Below, one piece after another: positions 46,501 through 55,870 of a stretch of 64,000 bases of DNA (positions are counted from its first letter, which is position 1; each line of letters starts with the position of its first letter). The translations under genes and the position numbers were made by a program. The notes under the pieces were generated by a model. That model was not told the DNA's origin. It made no database searches and was given only the letters and a program-made list of their open reading frames with translations. Source of the stretch: Rugalucina vietnamica (taxonomy: Eukaryota; Mollusca; Bivalvia; Lucinida; Lucinidae); the NCBI GenBank assembly GCA_964017185.1, contig OZ024878.1:15893851-15957850 (forward strand). The letters run 5' to 3'.

Positions 46501-49500
46501 TGCGCGAAACACATTCAACAAAGACGAGATTGAAAGCTAACCCAGACCCCTAATTAGTGGTTAGTGAATCACAAGAAAGTAAGAAATTCCTTCTTTTACA
46601 CGTTAACAGGCGTCAAAGGTGCCACTACTTAGACATATAGGCTTATTCCTTGTCACTGCTAACCATTATTTTTCAAAATTTGAGCCACCTCGTGGGAAAA
46701 CCAACCATGTGGTTTCCGACCAGTTTCGACACAAACCGGACTGCACGGTAACAGAAGACGGCTAGAAGCATGAAATTTCGTATTTAGGAAGTAGATGGAT
46801 TGTACTATCCGAGTAGCGAAAACAAAGGCGCTGATCAGCTTCGCGGTTACCGCGAAGCTGATCTGCGCCTTTGTTTTCGCATATGCAAATTGTTGGTTTT
46901 CCCATGAGGCGGCTCATTCCTTTACTTACTTGGGGGTGTTGTCGGTACCGGTGTAGTTGTTGTTGTTAGGTTGTCTTCGTTGGATGTTTCTACAACGGAA
47001 ATATTTACCAAAGGACAATAAATGTGTTGTCGTCAATTATATGATGACGTCATAAAATTTAATTAAAACGTGCATGACATCAAAGGGCCCCTGTTACTAC
47101 TTTCCGTGATCGTATTTATTGCAGTTCAATATTCTTCATGCGAGGAGCGCAAAAATATTTTAATTTGTGTTTGTTGTTTTGTCGATCGAGAATGTTTGTT
47201 ATATTGGTGATTTGTCAATCAAAAATGTTTGTTTTATATTTATGTTGGTGCATACTGTAAATCCGGAAAATTTCTCGTGACTTTTTTTTCGCGAATTATC
47301 TATTTCGCACCTGTGCGTTCTTAAAGCCTTCTTTAAGCATTTTATTAGCGAGAACTTTGAATTCGTGAGTCACTGAATTCGCGAAAAGTAGTTGAAAATT
47401 ATGTTCTCGCGAACATATCCGAACTTAAGCTATATATTGCGAGATCAAGTATACATGATGGTAACATTTCTAGTAATGGAATTCGGGAGAATCATATTTA
47501 ATTCAAGTTTAATAAAATACCATAGTTATAAAATTTATAAGCAGATGTTAAAGTAGTTGCTACAGTTTAGTCGGCGCCATTTTCGTTTTTACTATCAAAT
47601 CTTTGAAGCTTAAGATGTAGAATTTCAGAAATATCCAGTAACATTTCATTGTAATGAAAAACAGTTAAACAAAATTAATAAATTAATTAATAAATTACTA
47701 ACCAAATTGACAAACGAACTGAAACTTCCAGTCCAGCAGTCCACAATGCCAATCCTGCCAGCGCCAATCTTCAGATCGTTTCATCACGGCACATACTTCA
47801 GAAGCAAGACGCCCAATCCTGTATGACGGCTCACCGTCTCCCCAATAGGAAAACGACAGAGGTTCGCCTAAGTAATAAACAAAACAGCTTGCAAAGAACA
47901 TATAATGAAAATTACTTTGATGTTTTAATTGCGGTTTATACAAAACGAGATGATGTCTGCTTAACCAATGCCTGTTCCCATTGGTCTACAACTCAGAGGC
48001 GGTACTCAGCTAGCCTGTTTATGATGCAAAATACTTTACATTGGTTAATATTCAGCTTTCAGAATGCATTAACATGAATCGGTTTCTTCGCTTTCGGAGT
48101 GGAAGATCTTGTATTTTCAAGATAAACCCAGCCTGCCTTCCCAACACCACCTTAATTCAAGGTTCCCTATCATTTGTAATTTATTTTCATACTTCACTGG
48201 GTATGTTCTCTTTGCACTGAAAAGCCTCGGCCAGTACATGCACAAACCGGGCCTTCCTATAAGCCAGCTGGCCTTCTTTTTCCCCAAAAAGATATTAAGT
48301 TTCATGCGCGAATCCAGAGGGGGGGGGGGACCGGGGGTCCGGACCCCCCCCCCTGGAATTTGAAAATTTTACCTAAAAAAAGGTAATTTCGGGATTTTTT
48401 CGGGGTTGGACCCCCCTCGTCTGTGACCAAAAATTACCATTTTCAGTGGACCCCCTCTCATGAAAATTTCTGGATCCGCGCATGACTTTCAATACGAAGC
48501 TTTTTTCATTCACAAACTATCTTAAGTTCCACATCCAAATGAAACTGCCCTAGATTCTACATCGACGAACATGCTTCATATGCGAACTTTCAGTTCAGTT
48601 TTACTCAGTTTCCATCAGTAACACAGATCTGATTATTATTAGGTTTATTTACCGTACATTTTCGTCGGTGCAAAGTGAGCATGCCCCAAATTTGGAGCCA
48701 AATTTTGTATGTTATAGTGTATTGTTAACATGTTCATGTACAAGTATAATTGTTTAAGGAAGTTTGTTATTTTGTTGATGTTGACTATGTTTATTTGTTT
48801 TCTGTTCATTCAGTTGAATAACATGTACTAATAATAATTACATTTTCATATCTCAAATTTGTGTTGTTTTGTATAAATCATAATTAGGCCTAAGTTAAAA
48901 AATTGTTTGTTTGTCCTTTACCTACCCAGCATTTTAGACTTGGGTAGGTAGGTAGGAAAATTATTTTATTATTTTTTGCTTCCAGTAGAAAGTGGACAAA
49001 AATACCAACATGTCGTGATTTTGTCTAACACTGCTGGCAACACAGTTACTATTGGTTTTCATGTGTATGATCAATTGATCTTTCAGATTCATTGCAGTAT
49101 AAATGTGCACAACAATGATTTTGTCCCAGTGCACTTGCAGGATCATTAAACCACTAAACAATGTTTGATAAAAACTGCATTTCCTGGGCCAATCCTGGCT
49201 AAAACCAGGGATTTGTGGGAGAATTAATTCCTCTGCATATACGAACATATACGTACTTTCGTGGGATTTGAGAAGAACAGGGAGCATGTTTTCAGGAAAC
49301 GAGGAATACAATTCAGGGCACCGGATTCCACTGTAGGTCTCTTATTCATTTTTAAATGCTTATAATGGAAATTAATGGAAATGAAAGTATTTCTAAGTCA
49401 TATTTTATTTTTTTTATTCACCTGTTGACCATCCCCAATCTCCTTCCAGGGTATTTGCACCATTCCACACGCCCATATTGCTCCAGCCGAGTTCCCCTGA

Positions 49501-52500
49501 ATACAGTCTATCTTTGATATACTCCATTGTTTCCATGCTGTGAATCTGTAAAATGTCCATGAAAAGTACATGTAACCCCATTGAACTCTAATTTTATAGT
49601 AAAACTGGGGTGTTAAGGGTAACACATTTTTTCTTATTTCTGATCCAAAGCATAGATCACGCGTACATGTACCAAAGATCAATGTTTTGAGCATAAATTA
49701 AGGCTATTAAAATATTTCAATCAAATTTCACAAATTCTCTGTTTACTGATTGGGCAAATTCATAATGTGATACCTGAACCAACTCTCCACCCATGTCATA
49801 ACAGTACTGGTCAGCGTCAATCCAGTAGGCTAACTCATCAACAAATAGGTAGCACGTGTCGTTGAATATGTCATAATAATGCCCGGTCATTTTGACTTCT
49901 TCTGGGCAGTCTATTTCTGGCGCTGGTGATGTTGGTTCTATCGCCGGTGTCGTAGGTGGATCTGAATATTTTAAGTAAACAAAGTAGTTTAATCCATATT
50001 AAATGGATAAGTAACAATTTCTTAATGAAGAGATCAGGGGTTAGTAACTCAAAGCCATCTTAAGCTTAAGATCATCTTACGACCAACTTAAGAATATCTT
50101 AGGGATTATGATGAATAACTGAAAAAGACCTTAAGTTATGGTACATGTAACAACTTAATTGCATCGTAACGTTAGGGTCAACTCAAGCCACCTTAGCATC
50201 GCATAATCTTACGAAGTGGCAGCTTTCAGTTAAAAAAAGGTAAGGATTGTTTAGAGTAACTAAAATAGCCAGGGCGTAAATTCTAAGTTGGTAATCTTAA
50301 GATCATCGTAAGTATGTCGTAAAAAGGGAAACTTACGATACCTTCGAGTTACTAGCCCCAGATTTCTAAATAAATTGATGGTTAAAGTAAGAATAGAGGG
50401 ACCAGGAATCGATGCAATTAAATTTAAAATCCCAACATAGACAGCGGGTGGGAAAGAAAATACATAAAACACAACAAAACATTTTCCGACAACACACTCG
50501 AACAGCAGAATGATTAGCTCTTTCCCAACAAGGTAGCCATCCAGCTAAGTTTCAACAGGAACGAAAGGGAACGAGTACGACAGAGAGGTAGGCACAATAA
50601 ACAGTAGTGTAATGAAGATAAACCACTTTTCCTGGGACACCGATTATAGTTCCAACATGGGACAAGTATGATGAAGACAAACCACTCTATAACGTTTTTA
50701 CCGGGCACAACGCCGAAAACCACTTCTCCTGGGGACGTTCCTAGTGTTCTAAACCTAGTGTTCTGTCTCAGTATTGATTAGATTTCTATTTTTAGATAAT
50801 AGTATATGCATCGCGTCCCAATGTTTGTTTAAATTGTTTTATTGTGTTTGAAGCATTTTAGCATTTTAGCCATTCAAGATGATTTTTTGATACCTGATTG
50901 TTTATCATTTTGACGTCTGACTTCCTTCCATTGATGAAATCCCAATTACTATAAATATCACTGCAAACTGTTTTTCGCCATTGATTTTATGGGAACGCCC
51001 TCATCTGATTGGTTGATTTGGTCATGTGATGGTTTAGAGCCAATCAGATGTTCGCAGTGTCTCCTTTATTGAGGTGCAATTTTTGAAGAAAGCATGTCAG
51101 CCACATTGAAGCGATTTCTTTTACAAAACAACAAAATTTGGATATATTTTAGCATTTTTTCGAATGGACGTGTGTTTTTTATTTTGTTTTACAGTGTTTT
51201 GCACCATTTGTTTTGTATAAAAATTTGTTATTCTGTAATAATGGATGTCATCCAAAAGTGGTTGACAGCTTGGCTTTTTGATAATTGTGCTGGAGTAAGA
51301 CGGCAAAATGAACCTTAGGTATGATACTTTCATTTTGACGGCTGACTCGTCAGACTAGTCCCGGACAAACAATTTGCGTTATCCGAAATACGGATGCTAT
51401 AGGTCGCAGGTTAGTGTGGTATCGCTTGACAATGAGGTAAAACTTTTAAAAAGGTGCCCACCTGTTGTGGAGCCCCAGCAATCCCACTCGTCATCCCCTT
51501 GTTGGCAATCCTTCACCCCATCACATACCCAGCCCCAGGGGATACATGATCCATCGTGGCATTGGTACAGATCTGTATCACAGCCTATTGGACAAAGCGA
51601 TAAAATATTGTTTTACCATACCTTTACACTCCCATATAAACGGAGCAATAGAATGAAGACAATTGTACTATACAGTTTGGCCATAAAACACAAGAAACGT
51701 TTCTAGATTTAGACCATAAACATACACACCTTGGTGGGACAAAATCTACTGCGAAACTGTCACTATACTTACATGTGTCACAAACACTCTATTATGTCCC
51801 CTATCGGCTTCCGTACTCCATACTCCTGTCAGTTGATTTGCTTTCCTATGCTCAAAAGTATCAGTGCAAAAATTCAAAATGAACATGTAGAAAAAATGCA
51901 CTAAAACATTATCGGTTTATGAGATACCCCAAATCTTTTGAAAACGCCGTGTGAAAGTTCAAAAACGACCCAAGAGGATTCATGATTTTATTGTTTTCAG
52001 TTGCAACTTTACAGATTGTACCTGATGCAATGGTGGTCGTTATCGTTGTCGGTTCTGGCGTTGTCTCTATAAATAGATTAAAAATCACAATTATAAAATT
52101 GTATCCTCACTTATAGTAGCCTAGGCATTACATTGTTCAAGAGCTTCGTTGATAAAAGGATAGCCCTCTTTAAGAATTGTATGTGTAGTGTGTTTATAGT
52201 AAATAAAGAATTGGCTCATGAGAAGAAAAAAAAAGAAAACCTCATAATTTCTTAGTCTGACGGGTCGGCCGTCAAAATGAATTGTTGATACCTGATTGTT
52301 TATCATTTTGAGGCTTAGGTATGATACTTTCATTTTGACGGCTGACTAGTCAGACTAATATTTTCTACTACAAAATGCTAGGTAGGAATACGTATACGAA
52401 AAACGAGACATAATTTATTGGAAAAGGTCCCTCAGGACCTTTTCCACAGTGTTTACTTTGAATATGAAGAAAATTGTACCCATGATCGACTGCTCTCCCT

Positions 52501-53571
52501 CAATTACTCGTTTTGTCACATAAAGCGCTTACTAAAAACTAGTGAACCCGTCTATAGTGGCTAGACAGTTCACCGCAATCAATTTAATTTATCAAATATT
52601 GACACTCCCCGTCAAATAGCAGTAAATATCTAGCAAGCAGTCTCGATCGTGGTGACTGCTTATCATAGAGCATCTAGGTTTACATCGTATATACCCTGAT
52701 GAGGGGTACAGAAACTATAGAAACTCTATACGGCTGACTTCTAAGTCCATCACATCGCACTATAGGTCTATTTCTGGTAGTGTGGCTGCAGGTCAAAATT
52801 CAGAACTCTGTCACAAATTGACTTCACTGCAAATTGGTTTTTGTACAAATCGACATATTGATTATAATCGTGTTCCCTTTAGTATTGGCTTTCATTCCAT
52901 AACATCAAAAATTTTGGTCATTGCCTTGAGCAACAGATACACACACTGGTCAATGTTCATTACAAGAAACATTCATGTATAGGAAACGAAATGAGAATCG
53001 AAATTAACGACGAACCAGAGAATCAACAACACTGAAATCTAGAGCAAAGGGAATCTCTTATAACAAACGGCTGCTGACCTTTTCATTGGTTTCTTTTTAA
53101 AGAAGCCAACTTGTACTACACATGCTTTATAATATTATGGTATTTTGTGAAAGATGGTGTCATATGACGTTGTGGCACAACTTGTTGCTTCAGAAAATTT
53201 ACAAATTCAAATTATTCACCATCAGGATGTCCGTGTAACATATTTCCCTTATACCCCACTTTTATGGAGTAAAACGGGGGTATGCAAGGGTATACCTGTT
53301 TTTCTTATTTTTTCTCCAAAACATAGATTGTGGGTACTCGTTAGAAATGCCTCAGTACCCAAAATCTATGTGCTGAGCAACAATAAGAAAAATAACAAAA
53401 CTTTTATACTGAAAATTTTCAATATTTACAACTTAAAAAAAAATCTCTATATCGCTTGGGCGTGTTTTCATAATGGTAATTAATTACCTGTTGTCGTAAT
53501 CGCGTCAGTTTCGGTTGTGTTCTCGCAATCATTGTAATCAAAGTCTGCGTCATCAGGCTCCCATGCATGTT
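37449..53571 (-). CDS. Mosaic LDLa / C-type lectin / Thr-rich repeat protein gene, 11 exons, 5' partial
   Basis: Eleven exons on the minus strand join in frame at all ten junctions, giving about 628 residues: acidic segment, Thr linker, LDLa 1, C-type lectin domain (three exons), Thr/Pro linker, LDLa 2, LDLa 3 with a ~20-unit Thr-rich stalk, LDLa 4, partial LDLa 5. LDLa modules bind calcium and ligands, and lectin domains bind glycans or proteins. The Thr/Pro tracts should be O-glycosylated. An extracellular adhesive, pattern-recognition or receptor role is inferred. Nine introns are phase 1, the rule for shuffled extracellular modules, and the exception is the MITE-filled intron in the lectin domain. 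The first exon with a signal peptide and the 3' end were not found. No transmembrane segment is visible. Confidence 0.85.
37572..38395. mobile_element. MITE with 55-bp terminal inverted repeats and TA target duplication
   Basis: The left end CACTCAGTGGCCATAAATGA and the right end, its reverse complement, extend about 55 bases (AGTTCCCA, GTGAAAA and CAAGTTTTT continue). TA flanks it at 37570-37571 and 38396-38397, as in Tc1/mariner insertions. The 824-bp element has no transposase. It lies in the intron of the mosaic gene, against exon 11. Confidence 0.92.
38724..38831 (-). CDS. Mosaic gene exon 10: LDLa module 4
   Basis: A complete module: CGREFNC, GNGVC, ISLSRRC, DSIPDC, DDERDELNC. Acceptor GATTGTTCTAG, donor CAT|GTAAGT, phase 1 at both ends. 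Confidence 0.92.
38872..38941 (-). pseudogene. Decayed duplicate of LDLa exon 10
   Basis: After an acceptor-like TTTATCAG the frame reads VCGDGFNCGNEACILHSG, clearly like exon 10. Then two cysteines are lost (TGT to AGT, TGT to TAT) and a TAA follows. Flanking sequence is also duplicated, with a further fragment near 39015-39065. This is a failed module duplication 40 bases upstream of the intact exon. Confidence 0.8.
39190..39660 (+). repeat. Repeat R1 copy interrupted by a G-rich tandem stretch
   Basis: R1 sequence (CGCCTATTGGGAAATAGCTG, then CACCTCGGCTTTTGG and TTTCTGATTGCGG) is split by 39302-39530. The inserted part has imperfect repeats of GGGGAGAAGG and GGGAGCAGGGAGC, ending in CCCCCCCCCC. 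Confidence 0.75.
39897..40097 (+). other. 66-codon open frame in left arm of foldback element
   Basis: The frame starts MYEGPMTFNLLPCLF and ends ECLDRPNV. The right arm has the equivalent frame on the minus strand at 41242-41442, with eight changes and no stop. No known domain. It may be chance conservation within young arms or a remnant of an exon carried by the element. Confidence 0.3.
40363..40575 (+). mobile_element. Diverged SINE S1 copy
   Basis: GGCCCCGTGGTTAAAG, CATCCTGTGGGTGCAAG, CTCTGCTTGTGGGTGTGTCG and GACGCAAAACTGAACAAAA align in order with the intact copy at 17759-17997. The A box is damaged. Confidence 0.75.
40611..40985 (-). repeat. Minus-strand copy of the tandem-repeat family at 18706-19674
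   Basis: In reverse, the head AAGAGCTGTCTGATGACAGC and the tail GCGGACGCGGACGACTGAGG + TAACTACAATAGCTCTTCGC match the ends of the larger copy. The internal units are largely missing. A similar fragment may lie at 52640-52980. Confidence 0.65.
41625..42191. other. No gene; fragment of the unit-2 insertion family at 42045-42110
   Basis: CGCTTGCGATCTCTCAGCAC matches in reverse the end of the insertion at 24758-25150. A locally repeated GTGACTT(C/A)..GATGTTA(A/C)GAAAAA segment lies at 41898-41968. Confidence 0.55.
42192..42896 (-). CDS. Mosaic gene exon 9: LDLa module 3 and ~20 nine-residue Thr-rich repeats
   Basis: LDLa cysteines lie in RCVAENEFEC, PDRC, IPLSWVC, DGVPDC and EGGSDEFDC. About 20 repeats of TTTEATTQP (variants TTTKATTQP, TTTEATRQP, TTTGATTQP) follow, a mucin-like stalk, then SQSTTMKQA. 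The 27-bp DNA unit keeps the frame. The other long open frames on both strands here are by-products of the repeat. Acceptor TTTTATTCTAG, donor CAG|GTATTG. The repeat number is likely polymorphic. Confidence 0.93.
42933..43434 (-). mobile_element. MITE family H, copy 2
   Basis: Reverse-oriented copy of 35722-36246, with ends TGATAATGG.TTTTCGCAGA and the reverse. It lies 36 bases from the acceptor of mosaic gene exon 9. Confidence 0.88.
43840..44235 (-). repeat. Repeat R1, minus-strand copy
   Basis: Reverse of 5140-5740 (GCCGAGTGAGCTGCTATTTT, TTCGCCTTGGAACGATCAGC, GTAACCTCACCCTCAGCTTC). Confidence 0.85.
44417..44540 (+). mobile_element. tRNA-derived SINE fragment, third family
   Basis: TAATGGTTAGAGCGTCCGCT (A-box-like) and GGTCGTGGGTTCGACC (B-box-like) are followed by GGTACCAGTGGCTACCTGCT. 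No poly-A or target duplication seen. It does not fold as a complete tRNA. Confidence 0.6.
44570..44780. mobile_element. MITE family G, copy 2, left end truncated
   Basis: Keeps the central hairpin (CAGCTGATCAGCG..) and the right terminus AATTGTTGGATTTCTCAGGC. The left terminus is missing. It sits 18 bases downstream of the donor of mosaic gene exon 8. Confidence 0.85.
44799..44966 (-). CDS. Mosaic gene exon 8: LDLa module 2 and Thr linker
   Basis: Six cysteines in CNPRTQFEC, the long loop WESTSDTFRAC, IPLPWAC, DGRQDC and MHGEDEEGC, followed by TTPPTTTSVHTTA. Acceptor TTTCATTATAG, donor CAC|GTACGT. A family-G MITE lies 18 bases past the donor. Confidence 0.93.
44967..46680. other. Intron sequence, nothing further recognised
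   Basis: Most of the intron between exons 7 and 8 of the mosaic gene. AT-rich, no clear repeats apart from the terminal MITE. Confidence 0.5.
46681..46916. mobile_element. MITE family G, copy 3, complete
   Basis: The ends are TGAGCCACCTCGTGGGAAAA and TTTTCCCATGAGGCGGCTCA. The central hairpin is AGCTTCGCGGTTACCGCGAA + GCT, flanked by GCGAAAACAAAGGCG and its reverse. It sits 13 bases past the donor of mosaic gene exon 7. Confidence 0.92.
46930..46989 (-). CDS. Mosaic gene exon 7: Thr/Pro linker
   Basis: 60 bases encoding ETSNEDNLTTTTTPVPTTPP. Acceptor TTTCCGTTGTAG, strong donor CAA|GTAAGT. A family-G MITE ends 13 bases past the donor. Confidence 0.82.
47703..47867 (-). CDS. Mosaic gene exon 6: end of C-type lectin domain
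   Basis: Contains WGDGEPSYRIG, SEVCAVMKRSEDWRWQDWHC and FQFVCQF, so the canonical Cys 2, 3 and 4 are present. EPS stands where calcium-dependent sugar binders have EPN or QPD, and WQD where they have WND. Calcium-dependent sugar binding is therefore uncertain. Acceptor TTTATTACTTAG, donor TTG|GTTAGT. Confidence 0.93.
48304..48484. mobile_element. ~180-bp MITE with G/C-run centre
   Basis: The ends are ATGCGCGAATCCAGA and, reversed, ATGCGCGGATCCAGA. The interior has a GGGGGGGGGG/CCCCCCCCCC pair around GGTCCGGACC. It lies in the intron between exons 5 and 6 of the mosaic gene. Confidence 0.75.
49422..49545 (-). CDS. Mosaic gene exon 5: middle of C-type lectin domain
   Basis: Encodes IHSMETMEYIKDRLYSGE then LGWSNMGVWNGANTLEGDWG and WST. 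The W-GV-WNGAN...W pattern fits the central lectin strands. Acceptor CATTTTACAG, donor CAG|GTGAAT. Confidence 0.92.
49546..49773 (-). mobile_element. Diverged family-F1 MITE making up an entire intron
   Basis: The 228-bp intron in sense orientation reads GTAT then CACATTATGAATTTGCCCAA, ATGCTCAAAACATTGATC, GATCTATGCTTTGGATCAGA, AATAAGAAAAA, CCCCAGTTTTACTATAAAAT and CATGTACTTTTCATGG, then CATTTTACAG. These follow the order of a minus-oriented F1 element from end to end. Only about 4 bases at the donor side and about 10 at the acceptor side lie outside the match. Confidence 0.8.
49774..49961 (-). CDS. Mosaic gene exon 4: Pro/Thr linker and start of C-type lectin domain
   Basis: The linker DPPTTPAIEPTSPAPE is followed by the lectin domain from CPEEV. 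It has the extra N-terminal cysteine pair of long-form domains (DCPEE, NDTCYLF) and the first canonical Cys in DADQYCYDMGGELVQ. Acceptor TTAAAATATTCAG. The donor CAG|GTATCA is in phase 0, unlike every other junction. Confidence 0.92.
50036..50361. mobile_element. ~325-bp MITE with GGGG(T/C)TAGTAACTC termini
   Basis: Left GGGGTTAGTAACTCAAAGCC and right (reverse) GGGGCTAGTAACTCGAAGGT. The interior is rich in TCTTAAG and TCTTACG stretches, themselves partly inverted. It lies in the intron between exons 3 and 4. Confidence 0.82.
50870..51350. mobile_element. MITE family K, longer copy
   Basis: Left GATACCTGATTGTTTATCAT + TTTGACG and right GGTATGATACTTTCATTTTG + ACGGCTGACTCGTCAGAC are related to the compact copy at 52250-52362. 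It lies in the intron between exons 3 and 4. Confidence 0.6.
51462..51584 (-). CDS. Mosaic gene exon 3: LDLa module 1
   Basis: A complete six-cysteine LDLa with CDTDLYQC, HDGSC, IPWGWVC, DGVKDC and QQGDDEWDC. The acidic GDDE supplies the calcium site. Acceptor TTTGTCCAATAG, donor CAG|GTGGGC. Confidence 0.93.
52022..52066 (-). CDS. Mosaic gene exon 2: Thr-rich linker
   Basis: 45 bases encoding TTPEPTTITTTIAS. Acceptor CTATTTATAG, donor CAG|GTACAA. A small linker exon of symmetric phase 1, probably O-glycosylated. Confidence 0.75.
52250..52362. mobile_element. MITE family K, compact 113-bp copy
   Basis: TTAGTCTGACGGGTCGGCCG + TCAAAATGAA and the reverse at the right end (TTCATTTTGACGGCTGACTA + GTCAGACTAA). 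Nearly the whole element is palindromic. Confidence 0.85.
53220..53476 (+). mobile_element. Foldback MITE family F1, copy 7, with deleted palindrome centre
   Basis: ATCAGGATGTCCGTGTAACA to GGCGTGTTTTCATAATG. The CCGCCTCGGCGAGGCGG centre is lost (now GAAATGCCTCAG). It lies in the intron of the mosaic gene, ending 11 bases from the donor of exon 1. Confidence 0.88.
53488..53571 (-). CDS. Mosaic gene exon 1 (of those seen): acidic segment with Thr-rich end
   Basis: Acceptor TTTTATTTCACAG, donor CAG|GTAATT, phase 1 at both ends. It encodes HAWEPDDADFDYNDCENTTE then TDAITTT. The single Cys after an acidic run resembles the end of an LDLa module but lacks its other cysteines. The preceding exon is not found. 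A family-F1 MITE starts about 11 bases past the donor. Confidence 0.6.
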
Positions 53572-53864
53572 CTGTGAAATAAAATGTAGTTGCGTAAATG
53601 GCCGTGTTTCCGCTAACATGCCGGAACAAGAAAAAGCAGCAAAGCTGCGGGAGTTTATATACTCTGTTTCATCCAGAGTTTAGGCAAAAACCAACACACC
53701 AGTCCTAAGAACAATTTCAGTTACTGTTTAACGCATGAGCAATAAGATTTGGTATGCCAAATCACTGATAAGAAGGTGTAAGTACACATGGAGTTGGCTA
53801 TATGCTGGACTGTCCTCAAGGTTGCAGAGATCTGGGGTGCGAGAGTATAGGTAAACTGTATGCT

Positions 53865-54607
53865 CACTTTGTGAGCCAGAAAGCTCAGGTGAGCTATTGG
53901 TGTAATACGTTAGGCAATACTTAATGACAGCTGATTTCCAGCCTTTCTCGAATGCATGTGGGTTATTTTGCAAAATTTAACTTTTCTGTTCTTTTTTCGT
54001 CTCAGGCTGAAAGTTTCGAAAATATCCATTGTTTTCGCCTTTTCCCATGTAAAAGCCTTTGTTTCCAAAATTGAACTTGCCATAAAACATGTCATCCCAG
54101 GTTCATCATTTGAACAAACTATGATTGGCTGGAGTCCCAAATGGTACATACCAAATTTCGAGTAAATCTGCCAATTGGTTCTGGAGAAGAAGATTTTTGA
54201 AGAAGTTTTAACATATTTGGGTGTGGCGGCCATCTTGGTCATGTGACCAAGATATCGTGAACAAAATATTAATGCCACTACCCAAGAAGGCTGGTCATGT
54301 GACCAAGCTATCGTGAACAAAATATTAATGCCACTACCCAAGAAGGCTCCACATAAAATATCAACTTGATCGGCCACGTGATTTCTGACAAAAAACATAT
54401 TAATTTAAATGACCTTGGGTCAAGGCCAAGAATCCCATGAACAAACTTTCTTTCCCCTACCCATGGAGGCTCCACATAAAATTTCAACTTGATCAGCCAA
54501 GCGGTTTCAGAGAAGATCTTTGAAAATGTGGACATACGACAGACGAACGCCCGATCATGGCTATACTTAAAGCTCACCTTGTGAGCATTACGGCTCAGGT
54601 GAGCTAA
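53865..54607 (+). repeat. Repeat R2 copy, short
   Basis: Begins with GTGAGCCAGAAAGCTCAGGT and ends with CACCTTGTGAGCATTACGGC then TCAGGTGAGCTAAAA. The interior has GGCGGCCATCTTGGTCATGT and a local duplication of ATCGTGAACAAAATATTAAT (54254 and 54309). Confidence 0.8.
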
Positions 54608-54639
54608 AATGGGTGCAGAAAGTCCTAGTCAACAATGTT

Positions 54640-54805
54640 GCAGTCGTGTCAGGGCAGAGCCCCCACTCCCTGGGTATTTACCAGTACTTTGGGTAGTTAA
54701 TGTGTGTTGCTCAATGACAAAACATAGCACATCAAGTGTTGATCGAACCTAGGACCTCTTGATTGCGAGTCTGATGCTCTACCACTAGGTCACCATGCTT
54801 CCCTT
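54640..54805 (-). mobile_element. SINE S2, minus-strand copy
   Basis: In reverse, GGTGACCTAGTGGTAGAGCA (A box) and GGTCCTAGGTTCGATCA (B box), then TTGAGCAACACACATTAACT and ACTGGTAAATACCCAGG, match the copy at 6216-6375 in order. Confidence 0.85.
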
Positions 54806-55079
54806 AAGTGAACTTATTTTTTAGTATGTAGACAGAACATAACTTTTTAGTTTGTTTGCTTTATAACCTGATCTTCATGAAAGAAATGTGTTATATGTGG
54901 GAATGCCTGTCAGGCCCATTTCATTATGAATTGGACACTATCGTCCAACCGCCCAAGATATATACAGAACAATTATTCTTATTCTTAAATCCTTTTGTTG
55001 GTTTAGTTTGGTTATGGCAGAATATCATTTTTGTGTGGACCAGCCATTTCTGAGTATATAACCAATATTATTAGAGCTC

Positions 55080-55150
55080 AAGGACACTAGGAACCCAGGA
55101 CCTCTAGCTCAGGAATTTGCTATTCTACCACCAGGCCATCGCCGTTGCAT
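55080..55150 (-). mobile_element. tRNA-like SINE head fragment, minus strand
   Basis: In reverse, GGCGATGGCCTGGTGGTAGA and AGGTCCTGGGTTCCTAG resemble A and B boxes of family S2. The body is missing or diverged. Confidence 0.6.
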
Positions 55151-55634
55151 AAAATGCCAAATTTCATGCATATCTTTTGTGATTTTTATAAAGCCTGTTG
55201 TGTGCATCTAACCTGGTTGTAAGCCCCTTTGAAAGAGGTTTGGTGTAAACCATAAGTTAACTAAATGTGTACATGTAGGGTGTAGCAGTGATGTTTTGAC
55301 ATGAAACAGACAATATTGCTTTCTATTCCTTTATTTATTTGTTTTCTTTGTTTCCCATTTTTGGACTGTGTCATGAGAAGATCTTTGCTTTCTGGTTAAC
55401 TTAACAGTATAAAACCATTTTCATTCTCAAATCAACTGAGCATAAAAATATCAGGATAGCATTAACTTATTAGCAGTACTGTTTATTACATTTATCAGTT
55501 AGGCTGGCTGGCTGGCTTTGGTGATATAGATCTGAAACTGAAAGTCCCACAGACTTTGGCTAGTCCAATATTTAATGAAGAAGAAAAAATTAAACTTGGC
55601 TGTCAGAGCTGTGCTTGTTATGGTGTCCTTCATT

Positions 55635-55870
55635 TGAGCTGCTTCATGGGAAAACCAACAATCTGCATAGGCGAAAACAAAGACACAGAGCGGCTTCACG
55701 GTAACCGCGAAGCTGATCAGCATCTTTGTTTTCGCTACTCGGATAGTACAATTCCTCTTCTACATAAATCAGAAATTTCAAGCTTCTAGCTCTTTTCTGT
55801 GCTTGTACAGGCCGGTTTGTGTCGGACCTTGTCTGAAACCACATTGTTGGTTTTCCCACGAGGCGACTCA
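55635..55870. mobile_element. MITE family G, copy 4
   Basis: TGAGCTGCTTCATGGGAAAA to TTTTCCCACGAGGCGACTCA, with CACGGTAACCGCGAAGCTGA inside. Opposite orientation relative to copy 3. Confidence 0.9.
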
